Shown here piece by piece: positions 9,757-19,708 of a DNA stretch of 47,648 nucleotides. This stretch comes from Actinomycetota bacterium (GTDB lineage Bacteria > Actinomycetota > Geothermincolia > Fen-727 > Anoxymicrobiaceae), in NCBI GenBank assembly GCA_016927325.1, contig JAFGMY010000102.1:1-47648 (forward strand), written 5' to 3'. A program made the position numbers and the translations under genes. The notes beneath the pieces are model-generated. The model searched no databases and was not told the origin of the DNA. It was given only the letters and a program-made list of their open reading frames with translations. Numbering within the stretch: the first letter of the stretch is position 1; each line of letters starts with the position of its first letter.

Positions 9757-10179
9757 ATGGCCAGGGTATTGATAGTCGAGGACGACGACGCGGTGAAGCG
9801 ACAACTTGATTTTATCCTTTCAAGGGAAGGCAACGAGGTCTTCTCGGTCGAGGACGGTGAAGCGGGTTTCAATATGTTTCAGGAAGTCAAGCCGGACCTG
9901 GTGATCACCGACTGCCTTATCCCCAAGCTTGACGGATTCAAGCTCCTTGCGAAAATCAGGGCTTTGCCCGAAGGTGCCGGCACCCCGGTTATTATGATGA
10001 GCGCGATATATAAAAAGGACCATTACCAGATGGCTGCCATGAAAGCGGGCGCCAGCGCTTTCATGATCAAGCCGGTGGAACCGGACGAACTGCTGGCGAA
10101 AATGGCGGAACTGACTGCCGGCGGGGGAGCCGGACGGCAGGAATCCCAGGGTGGATTCGAGCCACCCGGGCCCGGCTAG
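9757..10179 (+). CDS. Single-domain response regulator
   Basis: 'RVLIVEDDDAVKRQLDFILSREG', 'PDLVITDCLIPKLDGFKLL', 'VIMMSA', 'FMIKPVEPDELLAKM'. Confidence 0.9.
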   Translation: MARVLIVEDDDAVKRQLDFILSREGNEVFSVEDGEAGFNMFQEVKPDLVITDCLIPKLDGFKLLAKIRALPEGAGTPVIMMSAIYKKDHYQMAAMKAGASAFMIKPVEPDELLAKMAELTAGGGAGRQESQGGFEPPGPG

Positions 10180-13100
10180 CCCTCCTTCGACTTGTTTTTC
10201 GAATAGGACTCGAGCAGCCTGTACAGATCATCAGGATCGACGGGCTTGGAAAGATATGAGTCCATGCCCCCTTCCAGACACTTCTCCCGGTCTCCCTTCA
10301 TCGAATGTGCCGTCAGAGCCACGATGGGTACATGTTTTCCGTTTTCCTGTTCGGATTCCCTTATGATCCGGGTAGCTTCAAAACCGTCCATTACCGGCAT
10401 CTGGACGTCCATTAAAACGAGATCGAAATCTTCTTTTTCCATTTCGTCCAGGGCCTCCCTCCCGTTGTTGGCGGTTGTAACCACGTGCCCTTTTTTGCCG
10501 AGAAGCGTCTTCATCAACTTCTGGTTCACCCTGGTGTCTTCGGCCAGCAGAACTTTCAATGAAACCGCGGTTTCTTTTCTTTTCTCTCGAGGCTCTTTCA
10601 CGGCGGAAGGCCTGACCGGTATGTTTCTGGCCGCCATAACCCCGTTCAAAAGATCTGACGGCCTGACAGGGGTTGTTATATAGTTTTCGATTCCCAGCGC
10701 CTTGAGCCTGGGAATACTGTCTTTGAGCATCATAGGGTTGAGAGTGAAAAGTATCGACTCCGCCAGGGACGGGTTTTCATGAATCCGTTTTGCGATAGTA
10801 AAGCCGTCGACTTCAGGCAGGTCGGCGTCGAGGACAAGAAGAGAAAACGGGTTGCCTGAGTCTACTGCTTCAACCAGTTCGGAAAGGGCGTTTTTTCCGT
10901 CTCCGACCCTGGTCGGCAACATGCCCCAATGGGTCAAGGCCCCTTCCATCGTTACACCGGCGGCTTCGCTTCTCAAAGCGATCAGGGCGCGGACTCCCTT
11001 CAGATCCTGAGTTGCCTCAACGTGTCCATCCGGCCGCGGCGGTTTTCCGATTCCGAACTTTACCTCAAAGCTGAAAGTGCTTCCCTTTCCCGGGTTGCTC
11101 ACCAGGCTCATTGAGCCTTTCATTTCACGCACGAGCTGATGCGATACCGAAAGACCCAGGCCCGCGCCGCCATACTGCCTGTTCCATGAGCCGTCAACCT
11201 GTGTAAATGACTCAAAGATCTTCTCCTGCTTGTTCCCGGGGATGCCGATTCCCGTATCGCGGATGAAAAAAATCAAGGTAGCGGACTGTCTGTCAACCGA
11301 CTTAGCTTCAAGAGAAACCGAGACTTCTCCCTGTTCGGTGAACTTAACGGCGTTTCCCAGCAGGTTTACGATGATATGCCTCAACCTGTCCGGATCTCCG
11401 ATAACGAATTCGGGCACGTCCGGGTCCACCCTGAAAACCAGGTCGAGGCCTTTTTCCTGGGCCCTTACTGCGAAAGCCTTGACTGTCGCTCCGGTCATAT
11501 CATGAATATTGAAAAGGGATTCCTTGATTTCAACGCCGGACGCTTCAAGCGTGGCGAAGTCGAGGATGTTGTTGATTATGTTAAGAAGCACTTCCGATGA
11601 TTCTATGATTGTAGTGGCGTACTCCGTCTGCTCCCGCGTAAGCTCCGTTTCGGAGAGGACCCTCGCCATCCCGATTACACCGGAAAGTGGTGTCCGGATT
11701 TCATGGCTTATAGCCGCCAGAAAGCTGGATTTGGCGCTGGAGGCGGCCTCGGCGATTTCCTTGGCTTCTCTCAGCCTGCTTTCCGAGTCCTTGATGCCCG
11801 AGATATCGATTCCGGAAGCCGCGATGTAGAGGGGCTTCCCGCCGTCGTCTTTAATGACGGAAGCGCTTATGAGCATCGGAAAAACCGAATTGTCCTTTTT
11901 TATGTGCCATCTCATCGTCGATTTGAGAAATCCTTGTTTCAGGAGTTGCCGGAACTCCCGGGTGACCCGGTCCAGCATTTTCCGCGGGAAAAAGATACCC
12001 ACATCCTTCATAAGAAGTTCTTCCGGCGCATAACCATGGACTGACGCCAGGTATGGGTTGACATACTGGATTTTGCCCTTGAGGTCGAGGAGCACCACTC
12101 CATATTCCGAGTTGTCGGCGATGTTCTTGAACTTGACTATCTCTTCCTCCAGGCACTTCTGCTGTCTGTTCTCCCTTGCTATTCCCACTGTTTGCCATCC
12201 CGATTCACCTTCTATCGATGAAAGCGCTATTTCGAGCGGGATTACCTTGCCGTCCTTTCCGGTCGCGTGCACTCCCAGAGCATCGCGTTTCCGGGGATCC
12301 GATTCCGTCAGGCGGAACTCCATGAACCCCCTTTCTATGGATTCCTGGTAGCCCTCCAGCGTTATAAGTGAGGACAGGCTTTCTCCCATCGCTTCTTCGG
12401 GAGAGTAGCCGAAAAGGCTCTGAGCGGCGGGGTTCCAGAAGACGATTCTGCCCGTCCCGTCCAGCATGAATATGGGATCCCTTACCGAATCGGTGATCTG
12501 CCTTAGCTTGTTCTCGCTGCTTCGCAGTTTTTCTTCCAGCTTCAGCACGGCGACGGCCTGGTTGCACTGGGCCATCAGCGTATTGATGACGCCCAGCTCG
12601 CTTTCCGGGATCGTTTCCTCGGAACTCGAGGCCGCGAAGACGCATCCTGTCGCTTTTCCGGCTGCGTATATCACAGCTAAGACGCCGGACTTGAGGACCT
12701 CGCCGGCGTTTTCTTTGAGAATTCCGAGTCCGGGCAGTTCCCCGGCGTCAAGGCATACAGGGGCGGCCGCTCCGTTTTCTTGCGCTGCCAGGGCCTGGAA
12801 CTCCGGCTCGTCGAGTTCGTTGACAAACTGGTCTCGGGCGCCTCTGTCCAGGACAAGTACATAAGAGGATGTGATGTCGTCGAGCAGGTACGCGGCTCCG
12901 AGGTCAAGACCGGTGGAGTCCAGAACGGCGTTGAGCGCGGTCTCGAGGATCACCTTCAGGTCGCCGCGCTCGATCACCTGCATCGTCATTTCGAGCTGGT
13001 ATTTGAGGAGCAGTTCGTTTCTTTTGTGGCCGGTAATGTCTCTCCCGATAAAACAGAATGAGTCGGTGATCCCTTCCATGTTCGCGAGCAGCGCGCCGTC

Positions 13101-14195
13101 GAATTCAAAAAGAAGTTTTTCAGCGACCCCGCTTTTGATTTCAAGCTCGACTTTATTTGATGAGCCCGATTCGAGCTTCATGAACTGCTTGACGGTTTTC
13201 TTTACGTTGAAGTCAGGGAACAACTCGACGATGTTCATGCTTTCCAGCTCTTCATCGCTTTTCCCGGTAAAATGCTGAAAAGAGTGGTTCCAGCGAAGAA
13301 ACTTACCCTCAAGGTCTATCACGAAAAACAGGTCGCGCAGTTTGTTCAAAGAAGCGTCGGTCAACGCCTTCTCAATCCTGAGCTCATTTTCCGCTCGCAG
13401 GTTCTCAATGGCGTTGCCGATTCTCTTCGCGATTGCGCCGATGAGCTTTTCTTCTTCCCTGGTAAATGGGTATTCGTTCTGCCTTGCCGCCTTTTCCGGA
13501 TAGCAGACTTCGACCCGCCCGACCGTTTCTAAATGGACCTCAATATCTGCGGAGATCAACCATTTCGTCTTCTTGAAACCGGAGCTTTCATACTGTTTCT
13601 CATCCACGATGACCCTGGCGCCCGCCGAGGCGGGATGTTGAAGGGAGGGCGGTATCAGTTTAACGGTACCCTTCAGGATCTCATCGAGTTTTGCGCCCTG
13701 CCTTTCAATGAGCTTGGATATGCCGTAAAGACAATCGAGTTCCTTTGTGCGCCCGGCGAGCTTCAAGGCAATAGAAGCGTCCCAGTTTCTGTTTCCAGGG
13801 CTTCCCTCTGTCGACACATAATCCAGCGCCCTCTCGACCTCGCTTAGAAGGTCGGCCTCAAGATCGGCGCCCTTTTTCGCGTAGCCGAAAGCACCTGACC
13901 TGAAGACCTCGACCGCCGTTTTCTCGCCGCGGGAACCTGAGACGATTATTAACGGCGAAGGAGATTTTTTACCTTCAAGCAGGTTCGCAAGGGCCAGGCC
14001 GCGCCCTTCAGGAAGGTCGAGGTCGCTTACGACGAGGTCAAAATCCATTTCCTCCACATATCGTTTCGCGGCGGTAAGGCTCCCGGCGACTGTAACGTCG
14101 CAGTCATACTCGCGGCTCAGTATCCTTTCTATTTCATTGGCTTCGCCGCGGTTTACATCAGCTATCAGGACCCTGATGACTTGTTCTTCCTCCAA
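10176..14195 (-). CDS. Hybrid sensor histidine kinase with N-terminal REC, PAS/GAF sensors, HisKA-HATPase and two C-terminal REC domains
   Basis: 'AISHEIRTPLSGVIGMARVL' H-box; 'RHIIVNLLGNAVKFTEQGEV', 'DTGIGIP', 'GGAGLGLSVSHQLV'; N-terminal 'RVLIADVNRGEANEIERIL' and C-terminal 'KVLLAEDTRVNQKLMKTLL...LVLMDVQMPVMDGFEATRIIR' receivers. Confidence 0.93.
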   Translation of the reverse strand: MEEEQVIRVLIADVNRGEANEIERILSREYDCDVTVAGSLTAAKRYVEEMDFDLVVSDLDLPEGRGLALANLLEGKKSPSPLIIVSGSRGEKTAVEVFRSGAFGYAKKGADLEADLLSEVERALDYVSTEGSPGNRNWDASIALKLAGRTKELDCLYGISKLIERQGAKLDEILKGTVKLIPPSLQHPASAGARVIVDEKQYESSGFKKTKWLISADIEVHLETVGRVEVCYPEKAARQNEYPFTREEEKLIGAIAKRIGNAIENLRAENELRIEKALTDASLNKLRDLFFVIDLEGKFLRWNHSFQHFTGKSDEELESMNIVELFPDFNVKKTVKQFMKLESGSSNKVELEIKSGVAEKLLFEFDGALLANMEGITDSFCFIGRDITGHKRNELLLKYQLEMTMQVIERGDLKVILETALNAVLDSTGLDLGAAYLLDDITSSYVLVLDRGARDQFVNELDEPEFQALAAQENGAAAPVCLDAGELPGLGILKENAGEVLKSGVLAVIYAAGKATGCVFAASSSEETIPESELGVINTLMAQCNQAVAVLKLEEKLRSSENKLRQITDSVRDPIFMLDGTGRIVFWNPAAQSLFGYSPEEAMGESLSSLITLEGYQESIERGFMEFRLTESDPRKRDALGVHATGKDGKVIPLEIALSSIEGESGWQTVGIARENRQQKCLEEEIVKFKNIADNSEYGVVLLDLKGKIQYVNPYLASVHGYAPEELLMKDVGIFFPRKMLDRVTREFRQLLKQGFLKSTMRWHIKKDNSVFPMLISASVIKDDGGKPLYIAASGIDISGIKDSESRLREAKEIAEAASSAKSSFLAAISHEIRTPLSGVIGMARVLSETELTREQTEYATTIIESSEVLLNIINNILDFATLEASGVEIKESLFNIHDMTGATVKAFAVRAQEKGLDLVFRVDPDVPEFVIGDPDRLRHIIVNLLGNAVKFTEQGEVSVSLEAKSVDRQSATLIFFIRDTGIGIPGNKQEKIFESFTQVDGSWNRQYGGAGLGLSVSHQLVREMKGSMSLVSNPGKGSTFSFEVKFGIGKPPRPDGHVEATQDLKGVRALIALRSEAAGVTMEGALTHWGMLPTRVGDGKNALSELVEAVDSGNPFSLLVLDADLPEVDGFTIAKRIHENPSLAESILFTLNPMMLKDSIPRLKALGIENYITTPVRPSDLLNGVMAARNIPVRPSAVKEPREKRKETAVSLKVLLAEDTRVNQKLMKTLLGKKGHVVTTANNGREALDEMEKEDFDLVLMDVQMPVMDGFEATRIIRESEQENGKHVPIVALTAHSMKGDREKCLEGGMDSYLSKPVDPDDLYRLLESYSKNKSKEG

Positions 14196-14546
14196 AATAC
14201 ACTTCCCGTAACTGTTTCTGATCGGATACCGAGGCTTGCCCCCATAATCACCGATGATAATTGCGTATCGTTGTTACCGATCGGTCACATTGGATAAACG
14301 CCACTTTTTGAGTTTTTTCGCCTCTTCGTATAGGAAACCTCCGTTCTGTACAGAAGAAAGAACTCTATAGGCTGCAATATCAGCAGTGCGGTGTTCTTAT
14401 CTCACGGCGCGCTTGGGTGTGGATGGCTCTGGAGCAACAAGCATTCGGCATTCAGGGGTGAATAGAAAGGGTGCCTTATTAAAGGCATTTACAGGTTTTC
14501 CCATCGCGTATCCGACGGGTTAAAACCGGTCAGGGAGTGGTGCTGG

Positions 14547-15452
14547 ATGAAGTCACATAAACGGAACTTGATAGTGCCGTTTCGCGGCGGGCGCATGGAA
14601 AGCGGGTTTACCCTGGTCGAACTAATGATCGTTATCGTGATCCTCGGGGTAATGACCGGCATGGCGGTCCCTGTATTCTCCGACTCCAGGGAAATGGCAA
14701 GGAGGAACGCCTGCAATTACACCCAGAGGCAGATCGAATCCGCGCTGACGCAGTGGAGGTTTATGAACAACCAGGAGTTCATTACCGAAGATTGTCTGCC
14801 CGGCGACGGTGAGGCGTACCTCGACCTTGACGGGAATATTCCCGGTGAGGCGGGGAGATCGCTGGCGGAGTTCAAAAAGGGTAGATTTGACTGCCCCTCG
14901 AACGGTGACGGCGTCGGGCGGATATCGGGCTGTGATTATATAACCGACGGTTACGTTGTCGCGTGCCTGACCGACAACAGCGTGGGCACCAGATTCGATG
15001 GCGCCCCGTTCAGACACGACAAGCCCCTGGCCGTTGACTGGAAACATGTCATAGGTGCGGGCGAGGAGGTTGGGAAGCCGGTGTCACCTCTAGGGGACAC
15101 ATTCGATGAGGTTATGGCAAGTTTGATCGAGATGATGAAAGAGTATTACGAGAAGAACGGCAAATGGCCCGCGAAGAATTTCGATAAGATGTGCGAGCAA
15201 CTGGGATTGGATCCGGACGTTCTGGCTGATGCGATCAACGGCCTGTATTTTGCTCCCAAGGGCGCCAATATAGAGATTGCTCCGGGTGAAGATTACTCGA
15301 TTACGGTTAAAGGCGTAAACGGGAAAGACTATACGATTACCAGCAAGAGCGGCAAGCTTGTATACGACGCCAAGTCGGGCAAGTGGTACCGCAACAGTGT
15401 GAACAGGAACAACGAAGTCGATATTTCAACAATGGACGTAAAAAAGAACTGA
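14547..15452 (+). CDS. Type IV pilin/pseudopilin (prepilin) with extended C-terminal region
   Basis: Prepilin motif 'ESG-FTLVELMIVIVILGVMTGMAVPVFSD'; alternative short-leader start ATG at 14595. Confidence 0.9.
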   Translation: MKSHKRNLIVPFRGGRMESGFTLVELMIVIVILGVMTGMAVPVFSDSREMARRNACNYTQRQIESALTQWRFMNNQEFITEDCLPGDGEAYLDLDGNIPGEAGRSLAEFKKGRFDCPSNGDGVGRISGCDYITDGYVVACLTDNSVGTRFDGAPFRHDKPLAVDWKHVIGAGEEVGKPVSPLGDTFDEVMASLIEMMKEYYEKNGKWPAKNFDKMCEQLGLDPDVLADAINGLYFAPKGANIEIAPGEDYSITVKGVNGKDYTITSKSGKLVYDAKSGKWYRNSVNRNNEVDISTMDVKKN

Positions 15453-15643
15453 CAGGTCACATTGCGGACGGCTTATTGTGTCGTCCGGGTTCATGACGGC
15501 TTCTTATCTCAGTATTTGAGGCGAACTCCGGATCAGTTGTGTCCGTTGCGCCGAGTCCGATTATACTCATTCATGAGCACTCAAAGTGACCGGTTTTATA
15601 TTATTGTATTCATAAGTTTTTCATCTGGCGTGAGGAGACAATT

Positions 15644-16306
15644 GTGTGGTTGACGCTTCTTGGTGGCAACAGGAAAGGCAATGAGTTCCGCGGTGTCATG
15701 AGCGGAGAGAGCTATGACAGGCTGACGTCGAGAATAGGCCTGAATGAGGGTTTCTACATGAGGGCCGCCGAACTGATCCCGCTGTCGGAAGGGATGAAGG
15801 TGCTGGACATGGGCTGTGGAACGGGAAGTTTAGGGATCGCTATTGCCGGGATGATAGGCGGGTCCGGCAGGGTTGATTGCGTTGATATCTCGAGCGAACA
15901 GCTCGCTCATGCTGAAGTAAAGTCAAGAACGCTTAAGACACCTTTCCGCTTTCATCGGTGCTCGATGGATGAAACACCGTTTGAGGACGATCAGTATGAC
16001 GCGGTCGTATCGTGCTTTTCATTTCATGAAGCAGCTTCGCGCGTAAGGAGAAAGGCGGTAGGTGAAGCGGCGAGGCTTCTCAGGGAAGACGGGGTTTTTG
16101 TTTTGATAGAGTGGGGCAGGCCGCAACCGGCCCTTTGGGTCCTGCCCTGGATTCCATTCCTGCTTATCGACAGTTGTCTGGACAACTGGACAAACAAGTA
16201 TGCTTTCTTATGCGGTGAAGCGGGGATGGAAACCGTATGCGATACCTACCTGAACAAGTTGGTCCGGTGTCAGATCTTTCGAAAAGCAGGTCACTGCGGA
16301 GAATGA
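15644..16306 (+). CDS. Class I SAM-dependent methyltransferase (start possibly 15698)
   Basis: 'GMKVLDMGCGTGSLGIAIAG', 'VDCVDISSEQLAHA', 'DAVVSCFSFHEA'. Confidence 0.85.
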   Translation: MWLTLLGGNRKGNEFRGVMSGESYDRLTSRIGLNEGFYMRAAELIPLSEGMKVLDMGCGTGSLGIAIAGMIGGSGRVDCVDISSEQLAHAEVKSRTLKTPFRFHRCSMDETPFEDDQYDAVVSCFSFHEAASRVRRKAVGEAARLLREDGVFVLIEWGRPQPALWVLPWIPFLLIDSCLDNWTNKYAFLCGEAGMETVCDTYLNKLVRCQIFRKAGHCGE

Positions 16307-16393
16307 TTCCACAACGCTGCAGGTCGATTGCCGGTTGTGTCAGCCGTTCGCGGATTGCCGGACATTATGGCCGGACCATCTGAAACTGTTTTG

Positions 16394-16627
16394 CTATAAG
16401 TTGCCTATTGTTGCTTTCCGGGTGGGAAAGATGAAACCGTTGGGGAGGAGGTTGTCGGGGACCGCTTCTCCTCTTCCTCTTGCCTGCATTCTTTCGCATT
16501 TATGGAAATTGCCCCAGCAGTAAAGATTGATGAACACGTTCCTCGTGGACTCGATGCGGAAGCATTCGAATACCGGGCAGGTTACGCAGTAAGGACACTT
16601 GGGTTTTACTTTCTTTTCATACCTCAT
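16394..16627 (-). CDS. Small cysteine-rich protein of unknown function
   Basis: 'MRYEKKVKPKCPYCVTCPVFECFRIESTRNVFINLYCWGNFHKCERMQARGRGEAVPDNLLPNG': ordered Cys pattern CxxCxxC...C...C and a familiar-looking VPxNLLPNG tail. Confidence 0.6.
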   Translation of the reverse strand: MRYEKKVKPKCPYCVTCPVFECFRIESTRNVFINLYCWGNFHKCERMQARGRGEAVPDNLLPNGFIFPTRKATIGNL

Positions 16628-16913
16628 CACCGTCACCCCACTCAATAGCGAATTACTCCTTCCTAAGTTGTTTCGTATTCAGAGTGCCTGTGATCCGAGG
16701 GTAATACAGGGGATTATTCAGCGTAATTTGAAGGGGTATCAGACCAACCAGGCGTAAAAGAAGGTTCTAAAGGTGCATCGGTATTGCCTGTATGGCAGTT
16801 GAGGATTGAACGGTGCGCATCAAATTAACTGGTTTATTTGAACCTGTGCGAAAAGTCCTTCGAGCAGGACAACTCTTTGTGAACTTGCGATACCCGGGCA
16901 CGAAGGAAGCCTG

Positions 16914-17414
16914 TTAATCCCGTAGACCTGCCTGATCCGGCGGAACGTTTTTTAATCGTAACCGCTCTCTGCATAAGGAAGAACCGCCGGGAATACTCTC
17001 TATTATTGTCAACTCGAATCCGCACGAACCGAACAGTGTCCGGTCCATATCCATTGCCGCTTCGCAAACTTCCTGTTGTTCCGGAAGGTGGAAACCATAG
17101 GGGCATTCCTTCAAAGTGAACTCCAACTGCGTATTGTCAATATATGAGATATCAATCTCAATGCCGCCCGCGCCGGTGATTTTCTTGAAAAAATCCACGA
17201 AGTCCTCCAGTGAGTCGAAATTCTTGCGTCTTAGAGCGGCGAAGTAACCCGTGAATCCGAAAAACCTGCATATACCCCGGACCATCCAATTCCCGATAAC
17301 GGGAATCCGGTATAGTGAGATGTAAATGCTTCCCAGCAGATGAAACACCTTTTTTCTTGAATCCATAATCAAAAACCCCGCTTTTGTGGAGCGTTGCCGG
17401 AGCCTGTAATCCAA
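16914..17414 (-). CDS. Hypothetical protein
   Basis: 166-aa ORF; 'TLKECPYGFHLPEQQEVCEAAMDMDRTLFGSCGFELTIIESIPGGSSLCR' looks like a conserved ligand/metal-binding pattern; start may be 17364 (MDSRKK). Confidence 0.55.
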   Translation of the reverse strand: MDYRLRQRSTKAGFLIMDSRKKVFHLLGSIYISLYRIPVIGNWMVRGICRFFGFTGYFAALRRKNFDSLEDFVDFFKKITGAGGIEIDISYIDNTQLEFTLKECPYGFHLPEQQEVCEAAMDMDRTLFGSCGFELTIIESIPGGSSLCRERLRLKNVPPDQAGLRD

Positions 17415-17516
17415 GTGTAATGTATTTTCAGATACTTTGTTGACGTGAACGTTTTCTCACTATCGCATAATGCTTCCGGACTGGAGTACAAGGCCGGCTT
17501 TTATCAGCTTTGCTGG

Positions 17517-17591
17517 TGGTGCCCCCGGCAGGATTCGAACCTGCGCACATGGATTAGGAATCCAATGCTCTGTCCCCTGAGCTACGGGGGC
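17517..17591 (-). tRNA. tRNA-Arg (anticodon CCT), CCA encoded
   Basis: Reverse complement GCCCCCGTAGCTCAGGGGACAGAGCATTGGATTCCTAATCCATGTGCGCAGGTTCGAATCCTGCCGGGGGCACCA; 7-bp acceptor stem, loop TTCCTAA; T-T mismatch at the top of the anticodon stem. Confidence 0.95.
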
Positions 17592-17647
17592 GTGGAATAC
17601 TGCTCAGTTTTCTCGAAACGTGATTGTAGCAAATTGGTGAAGGATAA

Positions 17648-18040
17648 TCATTCAAATTCCGTCGATACTCTTGTCAGCGCGTCCATCATGAGGCTCAGTG
17701 CTTTAACGTATTTCGTGGCGGTTGTCTTGTTGCCCTCAAAGGACAGCTTTTTCGCCATCAGAGCCTGAAGGGCATCCATATTGCCAAGCGAGATGTCTTT
17801 CCAAACACCGTAACCGCCGGTGACGGAAAAATCGTATTTATCTTTCTCGCCGGGAGCGAGGCTCGTTACCCGGCCGTTTTTCACTTCCATCCAGAAGGGA
17901 AGGTCGCCCCTTGGCCCGGCGTTGTTTACCACGAACTGGATTACGGCGTTGAAGCCCTTGCCGGCACTGGGAATCTCGCGGTCGTTGTTGATTTCCGTCT
18001 TGAGTGCGAAAGCCCAATTATCGCTGACAAACAGAGCCAT
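17648..18040 (-). CDS. SCP2 sterol-binding domain-like protein
   Basis: 'FVVNNAGPRGDLPFWMEVKNGRVTSLAPGEKDKYDFSVTGGYGVWKDISLGNMDALQALMAKKLSFEGNKT' SCP2-like text. Confidence 0.7.
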   Translation of the reverse strand: MALFVSDNWAFALKTEINNDREIPSAGKGFNAVIQFVVNNAGPRGDLPFWMEVKNGRVTSLAPGEKDKYDFSVTGGYGVWKDISLGNMDALQALMAKKLSFEGNKTTATKYVKALSLMMDALTRVSTEFE

Positions 18041-18285
18041 TAAACCTCCTGCTTTTAAAATGAAACCGGAGTTTTATAGTACTCAATTACACCTGTCCTG
18101 TAAATGATAAGGCACCTTTGACTGACGGTCTCATTTATCTCCAGCGCTCCCATAATGGTTTTATACCTGAATGGAGTCCGGGACCGGTCCTACTTCTCAC
18201 GACGGGCACCGGTATCAGATACCAGGAGTTGGGGAGTTGCGGCAAAAGCCTGCGGATGCTCCGATTTCCACCTTCCGGATTCTTG

Positions 18286-19509
18286 TTAATTTCCATTGAC
18301 TTTGAGGTTGATGTTGCCGCTGGTGGCTTTAATGTTAATGAACAGAGTGGTATCGGTCTTCTCGTACGCGTCGTTTACGAGAATCCTGTCTTTCTCCTCT
18401 TTCCGGACTGCGAGTTCCGGGGCTGTTATTTCCCCTGAAACCGCGGATGCGGTTATATAAACACCAATATCCTCCGGCAGATTTATTGTTATGTTTCCGG
18501 ATGTTGCTTCAACTTCCATGTCCAGATTTCCAGTCCAGAATCCAACCAGGTTGATATCTATGTTTCCGCTTGTGGCTTGCACCCCCGCTTCCAGCGACTC
18601 CGAATAGGAGCCGGTAAGGCTTAAAGTCGTATTACCGCTTGTAACCCTGGTGTCGAGCAGTTTCAGCAGCTTATGGTCACCGGAGAGATCGGCGCTCAAG
18701 TTTCCGCTTGTCGTGTCTGCTTTAAAGCTTTCAACCTGGATGCCCTCGAAATCGAATACGCTGTCAACACTCTTGAGTTGTGCATCCAGCTTGACTGGAA
18801 CATACTCGCTCAGCTCGATCTGCCACTGGTTCTCAGCCCTCCAGAGTCCGGCCGACCACCAGTTTCTCGGCTGCTCAATGGTAACCCGTCCGGTAGACCC
18901 GGAGAAATCGTGATCTATGTCCGGCTTCCACCTGGGAACATTGTATGTGAAGGTGCCATGGACCATGTTTTTGAAATCGCTTCCCCGGCTGACTTCCAGT
19001 TCCCCGGTATGCATCACCAGGCTGGTTTCAACCGAGGTTGCTCCATTGACGGGAACGGACCGTGTAATGATCCTGGTCTCACTTATGCTGGTGATCCCGA
19101 GAGGGATAAGTACGGCGGCAAGGATTACTGGTATCGCGAGGGCTGTGATGCCCAGCGCCAGCCCCGCGTTGGCCATGCCGGAACCTTCGATTTTTCCTTC
19201 TGATTTTCTTATTTCCCTCCTGGAGAGAATCCCGAAAATAATTGCGAGCAAAGGCATTACCAATGGAACGCACAAGAAACCGCCTATGCCCATTATCAGC
19301 GAGGCTACCGCAAGCCCGCTGGTCTTTTTCCCCGCGCCCGGAATATGATGTGGATGCGGAGGAGAGGGAACTCCGGGCGTTGCAGCGCCGGTTCCCTCCA
19401 TGCCGGATTTTACCCCGCATTCAGGGCAGAAAACCGCGTGATCGGGGATTTCCATTCCACAGGAATCGCATCTCATCGACTGCTCCTCGCTATAGCTGGA
19501 TTGTATCAA
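18286..19509 (-). CDS. Zinc-ribbon / DUF4190-like TM / DUF4097-like beta-strand repeat protein
   Basis: 'MRCDSCGMEIPDHAVFCPECG'; two TM segments; repeated 'ATSGNI.INL' strands. Start may be 19476. Confidence 0.8.
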   Translation of the reverse strand: MIQSSYSEEQSMRCDSCGMEIPDHAVFCPECGVKSGMEGTGAATPGVPSPPHPHHIPGAGKKTSGLAVASLIMGIGGFLCVPLVMPLLAIIFGILSRREIRKSEGKIEGSGMANAGLALGITALAIPVILAAVLIPLGITSISETRIITRSVPVNGATSVETSLVMHTGELEVSRGSDFKNMVHGTFTYNVPRWKPDIDHDFSGSTGRVTIEQPRNWWSAGLWRAENQWQIELSEYVPVKLDAQLKSVDSVFDFEGIQVESFKADTTSGNLSADLSGDHKLLKLLDTRVTSGNTTLSLTGSYSESLEAGVQATSGNIDINLVGFWTGNLDMEVEATSGNITINLPEDIGVYITASAVSGEITAPELAVRKEEKDRILVNDAYEKTDTTLFINIKATSGNINLKVNGN

Positions 19510-19708
19510 CCGCTGACACCGAGTTTCCCGGTAGTTAACTTATTCTAGCCCGTGCCGTGCAAAATGACTATATGAACGATTCAGTAGTAGGAATGCGCAA
19601 CATAATCAGTATAATTAAACTATATTAAATATCAGGAGATTTTGCGGAACTCACTCCGATTCCCGGTGTTTTCTTTCACACAGCGAAGTTTCCGCATCGG
19701 AGGATATC

